Shown here one piece after another: positions 44,471 to 53,671 of a stretch of 64,000 bases of DNA. Made by a program: the position numbers and the translations under genes. The notes under the pieces are model-generated. The model saw only the letters and a program-made list of their open reading frames with translations. It ran no database searches and was not told the origin of the DNA. Origin of the DNA: Succinivibrio dextrinosolvens. GTDB taxonomy: Bacteria; Pseudomonadota; Gammaproteobacteria; Enterobacterales; Succinivibrionaceae. Location: NCBI RefSeq assembly GCF_011065405.1, contig NZ_CP047056.1, positions 1,262,747 to 1,326,746 of the forward strand, written 5' to 3'. Every line of letters begins with the position of its first letter. Position 1 is the first letter of the stretch.

Positions 44471-45802
44471 ATGCTTTCGTCTACATCACAATTTTTGAAC
44501 CGTCTATTCAAAATTGAACAGAAAGGATCATCTGTATCAACAGAACTACTTGCAGGTCTTACCACTTTCGTGGCAATGGCCTACATTATTTTCGTTAATC
44601 CATCAATACTTGAGGCATCGGGTATTCCTCGTGAAGCCGCCATTGCAGCTACACTCTGGTCTGCAGGTCTGTGCTCAATTGCTATGGGTTTATTCTCAAA
44701 TCTACCAATCGGCGTTGCTCCTGGAATGGGTATTAATGCCTTTTTCGCATTCTACGTCTGCGGAACCATGGGATTATCCTGGCAAACCGCTTTAGGTGCA
44801 GTGTTTGTGTCTGGTGTAGTATTCCTAATACTGACCATAACCAAGCTACGTATTCTGATCATTAAGGCTGTACCGGACAGCATCAAAGCCGCTGTGGTAG
44901 TAGGTATTGGAATGTTTCTGGCAATCATCGGCTTCAGCAGCGCAGGTATCGTGGTAAAGTCTGATGCAACCATGGTTACCTTAGGTCACATTGGAGACGG
45001 CAAAGTTTTTCTGTCAATCATTGGAATGCTGCTTATTTCTGTATTGCTGGCCTATAAGATAAAAGGAGCTTTAATCTACGGTATTCTGGCAGTAACAGTT
45101 TTAGGGATGATCTTCGGTCTAACCCCAGCTCCAACTTCTGTAAGTGATGTGTTTAGTTTCAATATTCCAAGCTTTGCTGATACCTTCATGCAAATGGATG
45201 TTATGGGTGCCATCAACTATGGTCTTGTTACTGTTATCTTCACATTTACTGTTGTAGAACTGTTTGACAACATCTGTACTCTAATCGGTGTTACAAAAGA
45301 TGCAGGTCTGATGGACAAAAAAGGAAATGTTGCAGGAATGGAGAAGGCTCTTTTAACAGACTCTGTTGGAACTATGGCTTCTGCTGTTCTTGGGACCTGT
45401 ACTGTAACCTCCTATGTTGAGTCAACCACAGGTATCAAAGAAGGCGGAAGAACCGGTCTAACTGCTGTTGTAGTAGGTTTAGGCTTCTTCCTAGCCTTTG
45501 TGTTTGCCCCTCTTGCGGGGCTTATTCCTGCCTTTGCAACTGCACCTGCAATTATTATTGTTGGAAGTATGATGATGAGAAACATCAAGGATATTAATTT
45601 CTCAGATATCACCGAGTCAATTCCTGCATTTCTAACCATTGCTATGATGCCACTGAGCTACTCAATCGGTAATGGTTTCGGCTTTGGCTTTATCAGTTAC
45701 TGTCTAATTAAGACCTTCACTGGTCACATAAAGGAAATCTCACCTGTAATGTGGCTGATTTCAATTATGTTTATTGTAAGTTTCTACATGCACGGCGTGT
45801 AA
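44471..45802 (+). CDS. NCS2-family (AzgA-like) purine permease
   Basis: A 443-residue transporter with 12 or more hydrophobic segments. The family start TELLAGLTTFVAMAYIIFVN and the motif GMGINAFFAFYV belong to the AzgA/GhxP/AdeP branch, which imports hypoxanthine, guanine or adenine with protons. Substrate cannot be fixed from sequence alone. A 5' leader hairpin (ATTCTCT-AAAA-AGAGAAT, 44429-44446) lies just upstream of the AGGAAATT ribosome-binding region; I see no purine riboswitch. Confidence 0.9.
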   Translation: MLSSTSQFLNRLFKIEQKGSSVSTELLAGLTTFVAMAYIIFVNPSILEASGIPREAAIAATLWSAGLCSIAMGLFSNLPIGVAPGMGINAFFAFYVCGTMGLSWQTALGAVFVSGVVFLILTITKLRILIIKAVPDSIKAAVVVGIGMFLAIIGFSSAGIVVKSDATMVTLGHIGDGKVFLSIIGMLLISVLLAYKIKGALIYGILAVTVLGMIFGLTPAPTSVSDVFSFNIPSFADTFMQMDVMGAINYGLVTVIFTFTVVELFDNICTLIGVTKDAGLMDKKGNVAGMEKALLTDSVGTMASAVLGTCTVTSYVESTTGIKEGGRTGLTAVVVGLGFFLAFVFAPLAGLIPAFATAPAIIIVGSMMMRNIKDINFSDITESIPAFLTIAMMPLSYSIGNGFGFGFISYCLIKTFTGHIKEISPVMWLISIMFIVSFYMHGV

Positions 45803-45840
45803 AAATATCTTCATTTCTAAGATAAAAAAAATAAACATTT

Positions 45841-45875
45841 AATCACCGTGTAAAATACACGGTGATTTTATTTTT
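45841..45875. terminator. Strong terminator between the permease and TetR genes
   Basis: AATCACCGTGTA (45841-45852), loop AAA, TACACGGTGATT (45856-45867), then TTATTTTT. A 12-bp perfect stem between converging genes. Confidence 0.9.
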
Positions 45876-45886
45876 AACGATTGAAA

Positions 45887-46516
45887 TCAAGACTGAACCA
45901 GCAACTTTAGCTGTTCTATCTCCATATCCACAATCTGAGAATAATATTTTTTTAGAGCATCTGTGTTCTTCATACGAGTCTGAAAGAATATACCTGACAT
46001 AAATACGGCCAGATGTTCAGTCGCAGCTCTTATATTCAGATTTTTTGGCAGTTGACCTTTTGCCACACAGTTCATAATGATTTTTGACAGCTGATCCATT
46101 CTCTGCTTATCCAGCTCGGCAAGTTTTGCTCTTGCATCCTCATTTCCCGAAAAACCGTTAGAAATACCAATCAGCATGTTTACAAAGCTTGAATTAAAGA
46201 ATTCACTGAGTTCTTCAGAAAAAATACATAACACGAAAGCCTTAAGCTTTGACAGAGGATCCTGTTCTGATGGAGATGCACTCTCAAAAAAATAACGGAC
46301 ACCTTCGGTATTGACATCAACGTATTCAACAAGATTTACAAGAAGGTCTTCTTTACTTTCGAAATGCCAGTAAATAGCGCCTCTGGATACACCTGAATAC
46401 TTAGCAATATCAGAAAGGCTTGTCCTCTCATAACCTCTCTTTGAGAAAAGTCTCTTAGCGCATTCTAGAATATTCTTTCTGGTTTCCTGGGATTCTTCCT
46501 GTGTTTTTCTTGGCAT
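45887..46516 (-). CDS. TetR/AcrR-family transcriptional regulator
   Basis: A 209-residue repressor. The N-terminal helix-turn-helix region (ILECAKRLFSKRGYERTSLS, then GVSRGAIYWHFESKEDLL) is of the AcrR/TtgR type that controls RND efflux pumps, and the C-terminal part (about 85-205) is the ligand-binding half. No efflux pump gene is adjacent in this window; upstream lies a decayed insertion sequence that may have separated it from a former partner. Confidence 0.88.
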   Translation of the reverse strand: MPRKTQEESQETRKNILECAKRLFSKRGYERTSLSDIAKYSGVSRGAIYWHFESKEDLLVNLVEYVDVNTEGVRYFFESASPSEQDPLSKLKAFVLCIFSEELSEFFNSSFVNMLIGISNGFSGNEDARAKLAELDKQRMDQLSKIIMNCVAKGQLPKNLNIRAATEHLAVFMSGIFFQTRMKNTDALKKYYSQIVDMEIEQLKLLVQS

Positions 46517-46626
46517 ATAAGATCACCTTATGGACAGGCTTAATGCTGTCACTGTTTTTATCTTCCATTTAACTCAAAAAAGTATTCTTAATTTTACAAT
46601 AACTATTAAGAAACAAATCTATAACC

Positions 46627-46915
46627 TTATAATATTTCTTTTATTTTTTCTATGGACTGCTTCATGGTGGTAAATTCAGAGCTGCAGCCGGCATAGATTT
46701 CATAATCCACAGGAAAGCCAAGCTCATCTATAACCAGTGCTATGGAGATTAGAGGCAAATCAAAAGATGCTCCTTGGACATTCCTCTCATTCTGAGGAAA
46801 AGGTACTGTTTGAGCTCGTAAATTAAATCATTGGGGATGTTCTCTAGTACCAGTCTACCCTTGTCATCAAGCAACTTGAACGGATCACATGCTAGAGAAA
46901 GACCGGCATTAAAAA
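46627..46915 (-). pseudogene. Decayed IS1634-like transposase fragment
   Basis: Two frames on the minus strand encode pieces of one transposase: LACDPFKLLDDKGRLVLENI (upstream) and, after a frameshift near 46800, DLPLISIALVIDELGFPVDY with EIYAGCSSEFTTM. The latter is the core around the catalytic domain of IS1634/IS4-type enzymes. Both ends are missing and a stop lies at 46627. No terminal repeats are visible. Confidence 0.6.
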
Positions 46916-47039
46916 AGTTTTTTTATTCTGCATCCTTTAGGGATAAACCAGATATATCTGTTAACAGTTGTGTAACCTTGCTTTAGAATAGACAATAATT
47001 AAAAAATTGGTTTTAACCTGACATTTAAATAATGCATAT

Positions 47040-47654
47040 ATGAAATTTAGTAAACTTGACACATATAAAGGTCTTATTTTTGATCTTGACGGAACCTTGA
47101 TTGATTCAATGCCCTATCACGCACAGTCCTGGAAACAGGTAGCTAATGAACATGGCTTTGATATAGACATAGCTGATGTAATTAGAATGGGTGGAGCATC
47201 AAGCTATGACATAGCAAGATTCTACAAAAATCAGGGATTCCCTGTTGGAGATATCGAGGCGTACGTTGACAGAAAGATTGAGATTTATCTTCAGAATATT
47301 CCCAAAATAAAAGTTTATGAGTATGTTTTTAATTTTCTCAAGGAAAGACGTAATAACAACGTTAAAATCGCCATTGGTACGGGATCTAGAACCGTCAACG
47401 TAAACTGCCTTCTAGAAGCTAAGAACATGATAGATTCTATTGACGTAATCGTAACCTCAGATGATGTAACTGCACATAAACCAAATCCAGCCACTTTTCT
47501 TCTGGCAGCTGAAAAGATGAACCTCTCACCTCAGGAGTGCTGTGTCTTTGAAGATGGCGGACTAGGGATTCAGGCGGCAGTGAACGGAGGATTTGACTGT
47601 GTCGAAGTTAGAGAAGGAAGTTTTATAAATTTCTATGAAATAGACAGAGACTAA
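47040..47654 (+). CDS. HAD-superfamily phosphatase (YqaB/beta-phosphoglucomutase-like)
   Basis: A 204-residue HAD hydrolase. Motif I is FDLDGTLIDSMPYH (about 15-28), motif II GTGSR near 118, motif III lysine in AHKPNP near 144 and motif IV FEDGGLGIQAA near 170. E. coli YqaB removes phosphate from fructose-1-phosphate and 6-phosphogluconate. It is a single gene between an insertion-sequence remnant and a gene-poor stretch. Confidence 0.87.
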   Translation: MKFSKLDTYKGLIFDLDGTLIDSMPYHAQSWKQVANEHGFDIDIADVIRMGGASSYDIARFYKNQGFPVGDIEAYVDRKIEIYLQNIPKIKVYEYVFNFLKERRNNNVKIAIGTGSRTVNVNCLLEAKNMIDSIDVIVTSDDVTAHKPNPATFLLAAEKMNLSPQECCVFEDGGLGIQAAVNGGFDCVEVREGSFINFYEIDRD

Positions 47655-47804
47655 AGAACACTCACAAAACAAGTTATTTATTTGGACTAATGAGACAGTT
47701 CCACTTTTCATTAGGTCCTTCAAACTCAATATGTATTGATACCATCTCTTCTTTTGTGATCTTTCTCCTTTCTCATATTTTTTTATCTAAAATTCACTTT
47801 ACGG

Positions 47805-47960
47805 TTAAGCTTTTTCTGCTGTCGTTGAGCATATCGCTTCAATAACCGTTTCAGGGGCTATCAAGGAGGCTTTGCCAATTCTTTGATATGTAACAAAACA
47901 GTCTATGTTCAGCCTTTTTCCAGTTGAAAATGTGATACGTAAATTTTCACCCTGTTTCAT
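47805..47960 (-). CDS. Possible 51-residue protein or fragment
   Basis: ATG 47960 to TAA 47805. The product alternates hydrophobic and polar residues (ENLRITFSTGKRLNIDC, then ASLIAPETVIEAI) in a manner suggesting beta strands, but no good ribosome-binding site is present. I do not recognise it. It may be the remnant of a larger gene. The rest of the 394-base gap between the HAD and DeoR genes shows nothing else except the DeoR promoter. Confidence 0.25.
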   Translation of the reverse strand: MKQGENLRITFSTGKRLNIDCFVTYQRIGKASLIAPETVIEAICSTTAEKA

Positions 47961-48072
47961 TTGCCAACTGTTGTACAGATAGTGACTATGTAGGTTTTAG
48001 CGTGGAGTCCTGCACACATATTTTCCGAAGATTTCTGTATAATCGAAAGTGAATAGACTAAGGATATTTTGT

Positions 48073-48831
48073 ATGAGCACAGATAGAGTCGAGCAAATCT
48101 TAAATCACCTAAAACTCCATAACCTTGTAACAGTAGAAGAACTTGTGGCTGTTACCGGAGCATCTCCATCTACAATAAGAAGAGAACTATCAAAGCTTAC
48201 TAAAAAAGGCACAATCAGCAGAGTACATGGAGGAGCAACATTAAACCGGTATATTCCGATTCAGACTCCAGTTACAGAAAAGGCTGTAACCAAACATCAG
48301 GATAAGGCACTAATCGGAAAGAAAGCAGCATCTCTAATCAAGGAGGGGGACTGCATTATTCTTGATGCAGGTACTACAACCATGGAGATTGCCAGAAACA
48401 TTCCTAATATTCCTTTAACTGTGTTTACACCAGATCTTAATATTGCACTGTTTCTCTCTGAACTGTCTGAGGTTAATGTTGTTGTTACCGGAGGCCATGT
48501 AGACAAGACTACAAAATCATGCTCTGGGGATGATACAAAACAGTATTTTGAGAGAATAAATCCTAATTTGGTTTTCCTTGCCTGCAACGCATGGATTGAT
48601 GAAAGTCCAGGAGTATCTACACCAAACTACTCAAAGGTTATTATCAAAAAATCTCTTTTAAAACGCCATGCCAAAAAGGTTCTGGTTGTGGATTCAAGTA
48701 AATATGGAGCAACCAGCCTTTACAAAATATGCGATATAGACGATCTGGACATGGTTATTACCGATAAGGGATTACCAGAAGAAGTCAGTGAATCTCTAAA
48801 GAAGCGCGGAGTTATAATGATCAGAGTCTAG
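48073..48831 (+). CDS. DeoR-family transcriptional regulator
   Basis: A 252-residue regulator. An N-terminal winged helix (NLVTVEELVAVTGASPSTIR, then KGTISRVHGGA) precedes a DeoR sensor domain with ILDAGTTTMEIA (about 91-102), which binds sugar phosphates. ATG 48073 is preferred because AAGGA lies 8 bases upstream; the frame extends to a GTG at 48049. TATAAT at 48038-48043 is a good -10. It converges on the GntP-PdxA2-DUF1537 operon and is its likely regulator. Confidence 0.88.
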   Translation: MSTDRVEQILNHLKLHNLVTVEELVAVTGASPSTIRRELSKLTKKGTISRVHGGATLNRYIPIQTPVTEKAVTKHQDKALIGKKAASLIKEGDCIILDAGTTTMEIARNIPNIPLTVFTPDLNIALFLSELSEVNVVVTGGHVDKTTKSCSGDDTKQYFERINPNLVFLACNAWIDESPGVSTPNYSKVIIKKSLLKRHAKKVLVVDSSKYGATSLYKICDIDDLDMVITDKGLPEEVSESLKKRGVIMIRV

Positions 48832-49068
48832 CTCAGAAATCTTCAAAAAAATATAAGATTCAGTCCGTAGACAAAAGGTAGAGTCTGACTGGAGAACAGG
48901 GTACGTGATAGGCACCGAACTTCATTGAACCGTCGATGATAGGCAGAGGATTTATACTATTTTAAGGCTAATAATTCAATCAGACTGTCCATTGCCTACA
49001 TAACCGAAAAGGAATTTGAAGATGGAGCGTTGAATCTAAAGCATCTAGTTATAAAAATGTCAGCCCCC
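48832..49068. other. Gene-poor stretch with degenerate coding character
   Basis: A plus-strand frame without a proper start (ITEKEFEDGALNLKHLVIKM, about 48998-49057) reads like a protein fragment ending at a TAG near 49122. I cannot assign it; it resembles leftovers of a transposase. No RNA gene is seen. Confidence 0.3.
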
Positions 49069-49074
49069 CCAAAA

Positions 49075-49110
49075 AAAGAGAGTGAAATTTTTGAGAAGAT
49101 CACTCTCTTT
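49075..49110 (-). terminator. Terminator of the acid-sugar operon
   Basis: On the minus strand AAAGAGAGTGA and TCACTCTCTTT form an 11-bp perfect stem followed by further T residues. It lies 18 bases after the permease stop. Confidence 0.85.
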
Positions 49111-49128
49111 GCACAAGGTTAGTTAATT

Positions 49129-50529
49129 TTACATAAACATTGAAAGTACCAGCACTTCAACACAGCCAATAGCCCATGCGATAGTGGTTGGTGCGGTCCA
49201 TACCTTCAGCTGATCCTTTACCTGACTGATTCCCAGCAATCTGTTTACAACCCAGAAGAATGAGTCATTAAAATAGCTGGCGAACAGAGATCCAACACAG
49301 CATGCGATTGCACCGAGCATTGGATTTGCACCGGCAGCAATTACGATTGGGGCTGTAATACCTGCAGCAGTTATCATTGCTACGGTACCTGAACCTTGGA
49401 TGAAACGAACACAGGTTGCGATAACCATTGGAAGAAGAACTACAGGAATGCTTGCTGCAGCAAAGCCCTGAGCAATGTAGGTACCAAGCCCTGAGTCTTT
49501 GATAATCTGACCTAAAGCACCACCTGCACCTGTTACCAGAAGAATGATACCAGCTGAAGCCATTCCTTTTTCCATTTCCTTAACAGCTGTATCCTTGTCC
49601 ACAGTAGGAATCAGAGTTGCGATTGCAACCAGTAGTCCTAGACCTACAGCGATTATAGGCTGACCGAGGAAGATGATTACATTGAACAAGCCTTCCTTTA
49701 ATCCCAGAGCAGACAGAATTGTGTTCAGAAGGATCAGAATAATTGGAAGTACCAATGGGGTAAATGCTTTGAATGCGCTTGGAAGACCGTCTTCACCCTG
49801 CTGTAAAGCTGCATCAGGGTTATAATCTCCAACAATCTTCTCTAAAATGCCTTTGTCATTAGGCACAAGATCAAAGTGCTTGGTCAGGTAAGTTTTTGCA
49901 TAGAACAATACACCAATAACCATAGGAACTGATAGAACTAGGTTGATAAGGATGAATGCACCAACATCAATGTCAAAGATACCTGCAACACCAAGTGGAC
50001 CAGGAGTAGGTGGGACCATGGTATGGGTGATTACAAGCCCGGCAGCCAGAGCTGCACCGATAGCAACTACTGATTTATTTACAACTCTAGCAATGGCCTT
50101 GGCGATAGGTGACAGAATAACAAAGCCTGAATCGCAGAAAATTGGAATAGAAACGAAGAAGCCAGTTATTGCCATTGCCTCTTCCTCACGTTTCTTTCCA
50201 AATATCTTGATAAATGTGTAAGCCATGCGCTTAGCAGCACCTGACATCTCAAAGATCTGCCCCAAAATTACACCAAAGCCAATGATTATACCAATTCCGC
50301 CTAAGGTTCCTCCAAAGCCAGAGGTGATTGATTTTATGATGCCCAGCGTGTTTCCGTCTGCAAGTTTTGTCGTGTTAATAGGCATGCCTCCAACAACGCC
50401 TATGATTACGGTTGCAATAATCAGAGCAACGAAACTATGTACCTTGGTTTTGAGTACCAGAAAGAAAAGTACCGCAAGACCTATAAAAAGGCCAAGCAAC
50501 ATCTGGCCTCCACTTAGTCCTTCAATCAT
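49129..50529 (-). CDS. GntP-family gluconate/acid-sugar permease
   Basis: A 466-residue transporter with about 12 hydrophobic segments. Family signatures include THTMVPPTPGPLGVAGIFDID near residue 165 and the C-terminal IACCVGSLFASYFNDSFFWV. GntP proteins import gluconate and related hydroxy acids with protons. Here the partner genes (PdxA2 and DUF1537 kinase) suggest a four-carbon acid sugar such as D-threonate or erythronate. Last gene of the operon. Confidence 0.9.
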   Translation of the reverse strand: MIEGLSGGQMLLGLFIGLAVLFFLVLKTKVHSFVALIIATVIIGVVGGMPINTTKLADGNTLGIIKSITSGFGGTLGGIGIIIGFGVILGQIFEMSGAAKRMAYTFIKIFGKKREEEAMAITGFFVSIPIFCDSGFVILSPIAKAIARVVNKSVVAIGAALAAGLVITHTMVPPTPGPLGVAGIFDIDVGAFILINLVLSVPMVIGVLFYAKTYLTKHFDLVPNDKGILEKIVGDYNPDAALQQGEDGLPSAFKAFTPLVLPIILILLNTILSALGLKEGLFNVIIFLGQPIIAVGLGLLVAIATLIPTVDKDTAVKEMEKGMASAGIILLVTGAGGALGQIIKDSGLGTYIAQGFAAASIPVVLLPMVIATCVRFIQGSGTVAMITAAGITAPIVIAAGANPMLGAIACCVGSLFASYFNDSFFWVVNRLLGISQVKDQLKVWTAPTTIAWAIGCVEVLVLSMFM

Positions 50530-50565
50530 ATAAAACTCCTTATTGTTTGTTTACGTTTAATATTT

Positions 50566-51564
50566 TTATTTGTTGAAATTAGGTCCGTATTCAGCTGCGA
50601 GCTTAACAGCCTCCACCATGCTAACCTCGCTGACAATATTTTTACCCGCAATGTCAAAAGCTGTGCCATGATCTACAGATGTTCTTAAAATTGGCATTCC
50701 TGCAGTAATTGAAATTGTTCTTTCAAAATCAAGGGTCTTAGTCGCAATGTGCCCCTGATCGTGATAAAGAGAAAGCACACTGTTGAATTTTCCCTGATGA
50801 GCCTGATGGAATACAGAATCTGCTGGTACAGGACCTACCACATTAAAGCCTTCATCCTGAAGTTCCTTGCAGGCTGGAGCTATAACGTTAACTTCTTCCC
50901 ATCCAAACAGACCGTGTTCTCCAGAATGTGGATTCAGTCCGGCAACAGCCATGGTTCCCTCGTTTACACCTAGCTTCTTTAAGGCATCAGTACAGCGCTT
51001 TACATAATCCTTAATACGGTCTTTTTTTATCATTCCAAGCATTTCCAGAAGAGAAACGTGTCTTGTCAGGAAGAAAACTCTCAGCTTGTGTACCTGGAAT
51101 AATGTCAGAGGATCAGGAGTATGAGTTAGAGCACCGAAAATTTCTGTATGACCTATAAAGTTGATGTTTCCTGCTCTTAGTGATTCCTTGTTGATTGGTG
51201 GAGTTGCTACAGCAAGAACCTCATGGTTCATTGCCATTTTGATAGTTCTTTCTATGTATTCATATGCAGCTCGTCCGCACATGCCGTTGACTTTTCCAAA
51301 AACAAATTGCGACATGTCAATGTTGTTAAGATCAATCAGATTTAACACGCCTCTCTGATATTTGCCTTCTTCAGGAGAGTTAACAATATTTACACTCAGA
51401 TTTACTTTTGTGATTTTTATTGCCTGTTCGATTATCTTGTGATCACCAACGACAATTACGTCTGCTACATTCATTGCTTCATCAGACGCAAGGGTCTTTA
51501 CCACGATTTCAGGTCCAACACCTGCAGGATCACCTATAGGTACAGCAATTAATGGTTTTGTCAT
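50566..51564 (-). CDS. pdxA2: PdxA2-type 4-phospho-acid-sugar dehydrogenase
   Basis: A 332-residue PdxA-family enzyme. [18 protein letters not shown] opens the protein and the metal-binding region includes [12 protein letters not shown] and LYHDQGHI. Classical PdxA acts in vitamin B6 synthesis; copies next to a DUF1537 kinase instead oxidise and decarboxylate 4-phospho-D-threonate or 4-phospho-D-erythronate to dihydroxyacetone phosphate. The operon context favours the catabolic role. Confidence 0.88.
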   Translation of the reverse strand: MTKPLIAVPIGDPAGVGPEIVVKTLASDEAMNVADVIVVGDHKIIEQAIKITKVNLSVNIVNSPEEGKYQRGVLNLIDLNNIDMSQFVFGKVNGMCGRAAYEYIERTIKMAMNHEVLAVATPPINKESLRAGNINFIGHTEIFGALTHTPDPLTLFQVHKLRVFFLTRHVSLLEMLGMIKKDRIKDYVKRCTDALKKLGVNEGTMAVAGLNPHSGEHGLFGWEEVNVIAPACKELQDEGFNVVGPVPADSVFHQAHQGKFNSVLSLYHDQGHIATKTLDFERTISITAGMPILRTSVDHGTAFDIAGKNIVSEVSMVEAVKLAAEYGPNFNK

Positions 51565-51582
51565 TTTTTCTCCTAAAATTTA

Positions 51583-52887
51583 TTAAATTGATAATCTCTT
51601 CTTCAGATAATTAACGCAGTCTATGAGTGCGTCCTGATTTCCCTGACTTCCGCCTTTGGTTACAATGTGACATCCATCCAGCGGACCTCCTTTTATAAAT
51701 CCGTATGCAGCCAGAGGCAGAACCTCGTCTTCAAGCGAGATTCCTGCGGCTTTTACTCTCTGACATACTGCAACGGTAATATCTCCTCCACAACAGTAAA
51801 GCCCCTTGAAAGACTTTACTCTGTCAAAGATACGAATAGCTATTTCTGCAAAGGAATCGTTGATGATTGCAGAAACCTCCTCTAGGGAAAGATTCAGTTT
51901 CTTCATATAAGGTTTAAAATCAATTCTCTTTTTCAGATCAAGTCCATCGCCTATAACTGTTGAGATAGGGAACTTATCGTAGTTTTCAACGATAGAATCG
52001 ACAACTCTTGAGATCTCTTTCTCTCGTCTTTCCTCAGATTCCAGAAATTCTTTTGTTACAACAGTTTCGCTAACTGTTCTCTGCATAATCTTCAGTTTTG
52101 CCACCTGACCAGCGGTTGTTGGATGAACACTGCCGATAACTACAAGAACATGACTTTTTGCAGTCTGATTCTTTGGTTTAATTGCCTTACGTGCCAGGGC
52201 TGCAGTAAATGCTCCGGAATCTACAGCAAGAACCTTCTGTTTACTTGTCATAACAGCATCTGCTATAAGATCAAGATCTTCCTGAGTTACAGCATCAAAA
52301 ATAATAATTCTGTTTCCGCTGCTGATTTTTTCTTTGATGATATCTGCAAGGTGATGCTTTCCGTTCATCATATCTTCAGAATAAATATTTGTAATATTGT
52401 ATTTTGACTGCTGTCTGACAATGGTAGAGACCTTTGCAACCTTTACAGGACATTTAGGATCAATGGCAATGTCTGTCTTGTGTAACAGAGCTCCATTGAC
52501 CAGAAGATAACCTCCCACAACTGTTCTGCCCGAAGAAGGAAAGGTAGGAACTACAATTGCCGTATAGTCTGCTCCTAGAGAGTCAAGCATTGCATCCGTT
52601 TCTGCTCCGATATTTCCTCTTAAGGTACTGTCAATTCTCTTTGAATAAACTTTAGTATCCTTACCTTTGAGTTTTTCACAGGCTTCATAGATTCTGGCGT
52701 ATGCTTGCTGCTGCGGAATGGCTCTACTGTCGGTAGGGTAAATAATACAGTCTATATCATCTGTTTCCATGCTACTGACTTCAGCTGAGTTGAGAATACT
52801 AATAGAATTAAAATCACTCTGTTTGAGCTGTACACCTGTAGCATTACCTCCGGTCAGATCATCTGCTATTACAACACACTGTGTCAT
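51583..52887 (-). CDS. Four-carbon acid sugar kinase (DUF1537)
   Basis: A 434-residue kinase of the OtnK/DtnK family. N-terminal IADDLTGGNATGVQL (substrate-binding domain), KRIDSTLRGNIGAE near residue 85 and the C-terminal nucleotide-binding part with GGDITVAV and KGGSQGNQDAL are diagnostic. It phosphorylates D-threonate, D-erythronate or similar acids at C4. It is first in the operon, followed by PdxA2 and the permease. Exact substrate cannot be read from sequence. Confidence 0.88.
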   Translation of the reverse strand: MTQCVVIADDLTGGNATGVQLKQSDFNSISILNSAEVSSMETDDIDCIIYPTDSRAIPQQQAYARIYEACEKLKGKDTKVYSKRIDSTLRGNIGAETDAMLDSLGADYTAIVVPTFPSSGRTVVGGYLLVNGALLHKTDIAIDPKCPVKVAKVSTIVRQQSKYNITNIYSEDMMNGKHHLADIIKEKISSGNRIIIFDAVTQEDLDLIADAVMTSKQKVLAVDSGAFTAALARKAIKPKNQTAKSHVLVVIGSVHPTTAGQVAKLKIMQRTVSETVVTKEFLESEERREKEISRVVDSIVENYDKFPISTVIGDGLDLKKRIDFKPYMKKLNLSLEEVSAIINDSFAEIAIRIFDRVKSFKGLYCCGGDITVAVCQRVKAAGISLEDEVLPLAAYGFIKGGPLDGCHIVTKGGSQGNQDALIDCVNYLKKRLSI

Positions 52888-53495
52888 GTTTACTCCGTAA
52901 TATCTGTTTGATGGTTATATTTAGTTATATTGACTGATTTAAACCTACCTTAAGTATATTCGTTTTTTAACTAAAAGTATTTGTAATTAAATAGGATAAA
53001 TAAGCTTTCCCCTTCGTTAGTGAGCACTTTTATGACTGTTTATGTGAGACAGCTTAACTACTGTGACTGAAAACGCTCATTGAGATTTAATGCATTAAAC
53101 AAAACAGTTCTAGCGAGGAAAAGGTGTTTTGTAGAATCTTGGATGAATTGAGAATGACTGAATTGTATCTAATGGTTCTGAGAATATTTTTTTATAAATT
53201 TATTTGATTTTGTGATGACTCTCAGGAATATGTCAGGGCATACTTAAGAAAAAGTTAACCTCTAATTTTGTAAATGGTCAGAATTAAATTTTTGTGTCAC
53301 ATTTTCTAACAGGAACATCCAAATGGAATAAGGCTAAACAGAGACTAATTTATTTCATATAAAAGAATTAGCAGGAAAAAACATTGATATACGTGGAAAC
53401 GGTTGTTGAACTGATGGGCTCACGACAACAGAAAAAAGCTTACTCTAAAGTGGCATTTTGGATAAAGTTAAGTATGAGTCAGAAATTGACCTGCT
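52888..53495. other. Gene-poor region with decayed coding fragments
   Basis: No intact gene. Plus-strand fragments such as FIKELAGKNIDIRGNG (interrupted by stops, near 53350-53410) look like leftovers of a transposase or other mobile gene. The start of the region contains the promoter of the DUF1537 gene on the minus strand. No tRNA or riboswitch is seen. Confidence 0.35.
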
Positions 53496-53520
53496 CCCCA
53501 TGGCTGAAGCCAGGGGATTC
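53496..53520 (+). mobile_element. Solitary IS200/IS605-type end hairpin
   Basis: CCCC-A-TGGCT-GA-AGCCA-GGGG (53496-53516) is a nine-bp stem with one bulged base, the shape of IS200/IS605 subterminal hairpins, and TTCAA follows at once (53518-53522), as at right-end cleavage sites of this family. No tnpA or tnpB is present, so this is a remnant end or a non-autonomous palindromic element. Confidence 0.4.
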
Positions 53521-53623
53521 AATACCGCCCGATAAATATTGAGTTTGTAGGATCTAATGAAAAAACTATTTCATCAGATCAAATAGATAAGTTGTTTTAT
53601 GACAGTTCTTAAGAATACACCTA

Positions 53624-53656
53624 AAAAAATTCCCTCTACTACCGAGGGAATTTTTT
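53624..53656 (-). terminator. Terminator of the glycogen phosphorylase gene
   Basis: AAAAAATTCCCTC (53624-53636), loop TACTACC, GAGGGAATTTTTT (53644-53656): 13-bp perfect stem, usable in both directions. Confidence 0.9.
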
Positions 53657-53671
53657 ACCAGAACATCAGGA

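Noticed and set aside
47805-47960. CsrA-like small regulator
   Set aside because: A short similarity to the end of the CsrA strand pattern (IAPETV) is too weak, and the CsrA N-terminus is absent.
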